Source: a bacterium UBA4883 (GTDB taxonomy: Bacteria > Bacillota > Clostridia > Oscillospirales > Acutalibacteraceae). From it: a stretch of DNA of 5,833 nt. The DNA lies in assembly GCA_002399225.1 (NCBI GenBank), contig DHDF01000090.1, positions 8,474 through 14,306 of the forward strand, read 5' to 3'. The notes beneath the pieces are model-generated. The model ran no database searches. It was not told the origin of the DNA and saw nothing but the letters and a program-made list of their open reading frames with translations. Positions 4,345 through 5,833 of this stretch are shown piece after piece; position 1 is the stretch's first letter; the number at the start of each line of letters is the position of its first letter. The translations under genes and the position numbers were made by a program.

Positions 4345-5778
4345 ATGAAGATCGCGGCATCCTACATCCGAGTTTCTACAAACGACCAGCTTGAATACAG
4401 CCCGGACAGCCAGCTTGAAAAAATACGCGAATACGCGAAGCAAAACGACATGATCCTTCCCGAAGAATTTATCTTCCGCGAAGAAGAGGGAATCAGCGGT
4501 AAAAAGGCAAATAAGCGGCCGGAATTCATGCATATGATCGGCCTCGCGAAAAAGAAGCCGAAGCCGTTCGACGTAATTATCGTGTGGAAATTCTCCCGCT
4601 TCGCGCGCAACCGGCAGGACAGTATTGTCTATAAATCCATGCTGCGGAAACAGTTAGGCATCGACGTCGTTTCCGTCACCGAGCCGATCGGCGACGACAA
4701 GATGTCCATTATCGTCGAGGCCATGATCGAGGCGATGGACGAATACTATAGCATCAATCTGGCCGAAGAGGTTCGGCGCGGCATGAATGAAAAGGTTTCC
4801 CGCGGCGAGCCGGTTACGATCGCGCCGTTCGGATATTTCCTTCAGGACAAAAAGCTGGTCGTCGACCTGGAAACCGCGCCGCTGGTTCGCATGATTTTTG
4901 CCGATTTTATCACCGGCATGGGTACCCGCGCGATTGCCATGAAACTCAACACAATGGGGATCCGCACCCGCCGCGGAAACCGGTGGGAAAACCGCACCAT
5001 TGAATACATTCTCCGCAATCCGGTCTATATCGGTAAGATCCGCTGGAACCCGGCCGCCCAGCCCCGCCGCAATTACAACGACCCGAACATCGTCATCGTC
5101 GACGGCGGCCACGAGCCAATCATCGATCCCGAAACCTGGAAGAAAGCCCAAGATCAGATCGCAAAAAACAAACTTATGTACGGCAGATCCGCCGGCGCGA
5201 AAAAATGTCCGGCATATCCCCTTCAGGGGATCGTGAAGTGCAGCAGCTGCGGCAGTTCTCTGACCCGTATGTCGAAGGGCATGATGCAGTGTCTCGCTTA
5301 CTCGCACGGGCAATGTGACTATTCCCACGGAATCATGTACAACCGCCTAGAATCAATGGTCTATGCTGCGCTCGCAGAAGATCTGAGAGAAGGAGAAATC
5401 CACATCGCCCTGAAGATCCTCCCAGAAAAGCAGTACGAATCGGATGCGATCGAAAAGCAGATTCAGCGCGAAAAACAGAAGCTGCAGCGCATCCGCGAAG
5501 CGTATGAGAACGGCATCGATACCATCGACGAATACCGGGAAAACAAGCAAAAAATTACCGACCGCCTGAAAAAACTGCAGTCGGAGCAAATCACCACAAA
5601 GCCGCCGGCGAAGAAGCAACTCACTACGAAGTTGCGCAGCTCCCGCCAAGGAGTAATGGCCGTCCTGAAAGACCCCCACGTCGGCGCCGGCGAAAAGAAC
5701 ATCCTGTTGCGGTCCTTCATCGAAAAGGTCGTCTACAACAAGGTAAAGAACCAGGTCGAGATCTATTATTATATTTGA
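4345..5778 (+). CDS. Large serine recombinase (site-specific integrase)
   Basis: Cuts and rejoins attachment sites through a covalent phosphoserine intermediate, inserting or excising the element. The 477 residues show the resolvase catalytic domain with YIRVSTNDQ (R9, nucleophile S11), GISGKKANKRPEF (49-61) and WKFSRFARN (81-89, with arginines 85 and 88). Next is the long linking helix (about 120-152, IIVEAMIEAMDEYYSINLAE), the recombinase DNA-binding domain (about 158-270, PFGYF, NTMGIRTRRG, NPVYIGKIRWN), a zinc ribbon with C299-x2-C302 and C316-x7-C324, and a coiled-coil region (about 365-415) of the type that mediates synapsis. All key residues are intact, and the length is normal for a phage integrase. 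AGGAGG is ten bases from the ATG. It closes the plus-strand gene set. A separate recombination directionality factor is expected but not recognised here. Confidence 0.97.
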   Translation: MKIAASYIRVSTNDQLEYSPDSQLEKIREYAKQNDMILPEEFIFREEEGISGKKANKRPEFMHMIGLAKKKPKPFDVIIVWKFSRFARNRQDSIVYKSMLRKQLGIDVVSVTEPIGDDKMSIIVEAMIEAMDEYYSINLAEEVRRGMNEKVSRGEPVTIAPFGYFLQDKKLVVDLETAPLVRMIFADFITGMGTRAIAMKLNTMGIRTRRGNRWENRTIEYILRNPVYIGKIRWNPAAQPRRNYNDPNIVIVDGGHEPIIDPETWKKAQDQIAKNKLMYGRSAGAKKCPAYPLQGIVKCSSCGSSLTRMSKGMMQCLAYSHGQCDYSHGIMYNRLESMVYAALAEDLREGEIHIALKILPEKQYESDAIEKQIQREKQKLQRIREAYENGIDTIDEYRENKQKITDRLKKLQSEQITTKPPAKKQLTTKLRSSRQGVMAVLKDPHVGAGEKNILLRSFIEKVVYNKVKNQVEIYYYI

Positions 5779-5803
5779 GGTATCACTTTTTGGTGTACGG
5801 CGG
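5779..5803. other. Likely attachment-site junction (attL/attR type)
   Basis: Serine integrase genes usually lie right next to their attachment site. Here the integrase stop is followed at once by a frame that becomes CotJC-like at about 5793. The hybrid site must therefore be within the few tens of bases around 5779-5803. The crossover dinucleotide cannot be seen from one junction alone. A faint dyad (TATCAC...GGTGTA, 5781-5797) is present, but too weak to place the core. Confidence 0.5.
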
Positions 5804-5833
5804 GCCGCACGGTGAGATCGGCGCTTCGCTGCG
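5781..5833 (+). pseudogene. cotJC: Interrupted host gene, probable spore-coat protein CotJC (fragment)
   Basis: The plus-strand frame from 5781 to the window end is open and reads YHFLVYGGPHGEIGASLR. CotJC, a manganese-catalase-like spore-coat protein, carries near its N-terminus a conserved segment of the form QYGGPDGELGASLRYLSQR, so about eleven of thirteen positions of YGGPHGEIGASLR agree as I recall it. This segment is expected about 30-40 residues into a protein of roughly 190, so the rest of the gene should lie to the right, with its first codons at the far end of the element. There is no start codon or ribosome-binding site here, as expected for an interrupted gene. Only 18 residues are visible, hence moderate confidence; another ferritin-like protein of the manganese catalase family is the main alternative. 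Confidence 0.62.

Larger units (their letters stand above)
1..5785. mobile_element. Prophage or phage-derived integrated element, right-hand part
   Basis: The window holds a standard temperate-phage plan: a leftward early operon ending in SSB, a divergent pair of XRE regulators with shared operators, cargo genes, and a large serine integrase at the edge of the element. The right boundary lies just after the integrase stop codon, where a reading frame of different character (CotJC-like) starts. The left end, and any structural or lysis genes, are outside the window, so a defective remnant or an integrative element of another type is not excluded. The exact boundary base is not determined. Confidence 0.8.

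Noticed and set aside
4654..5328. Long minus-strand ORF (224 codons) opposite the integrase
   Set aside because: It lies wholly within the well-supported recombinase gene, its product is low-complexity (Asp/Val/Gly/Ala-rich) with no recognisable domain, and long antisense frames are expected opposite GC-rich coding DNA.
1..5833. CRISPR array, tRNA or rRNA genes, insertion sequence
   Set aside because: No regularly spaced repeats, no cloverleaf-like or rRNA sequence and no transposase other than the serine integrase were seen on either strand.

Overview
The window reads as the right-hand part of an integrated temperate phage (or a phage-derived element) in a spore-forming member of the Bacillota, probably a clostridium of the Oscillospiraceae/Ruminococcaceae type. 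The reasons are strong GGAGG ribosome-binding sites before almost every gene, moderate to high GC in the coding blocks, XRE regulators and small early proteins of the kind seen in clostridial prophages, a large serine integrase, and a last reading frame resembling the spore-coat protein CotJC. No database search was possible, so family names rest on recognised motifs.

Layout. Positions 1-2148 form a leftward (minus-strand) early operon of tightly packed, often overlapping genes. In order of transcription they are a Cro-like XRE regulator, several small unknown proteins, a 166-residue XRE-type phage regulator, a 48-residue protein, a cysteine-rich 68-residue protein, and a single-stranded-DNA-binding protein (SSB) cut by the window edge. 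Positions 2149-2310 are an AT-rich divergent control region with two promoters and four 15-bp operator-like repeats. From 2311 rightward the plus strand carries the lysogeny side: a CI-like XRE repressor, a type I restriction R-subunit N-terminal-type endonuclease (PD-(D/E)xK), a 70-residue highly basic protein with no acidic residues, and a 477-residue large serine recombinase. The recombinase gene stops at 5778, and the reading frame that follows looks like the interior of host cotJC.

The area around 2495-2962 is the least ordinary. On the minus strand, against the direction of the repressor and nuclease genes, there appear to be two compact transcription units. One has a near-consensus promoter and ends about 75 nt downstream in a strong intrinsic terminator, with no convincing protein inside: a candidate small RNA. 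The second has an extended -10 promoter, a 57-codon TTG-started ORF and an intrinsic terminator that lies inside the linker codons of the repressor gene, so it would run antisense to the 3' half of the repressor.

Working model (inference): the XRE pair and four operators form the lysis-lysogeny switch; the leftward operon starts replication; the nuclease plus basic protein are lysogen-expressed cargo, perhaps for superinfection defence; the serine integrase inserts the element into cotJC and may excise it. If the host assignment is right, this is a skin-like element interrupting a sporulation gene.
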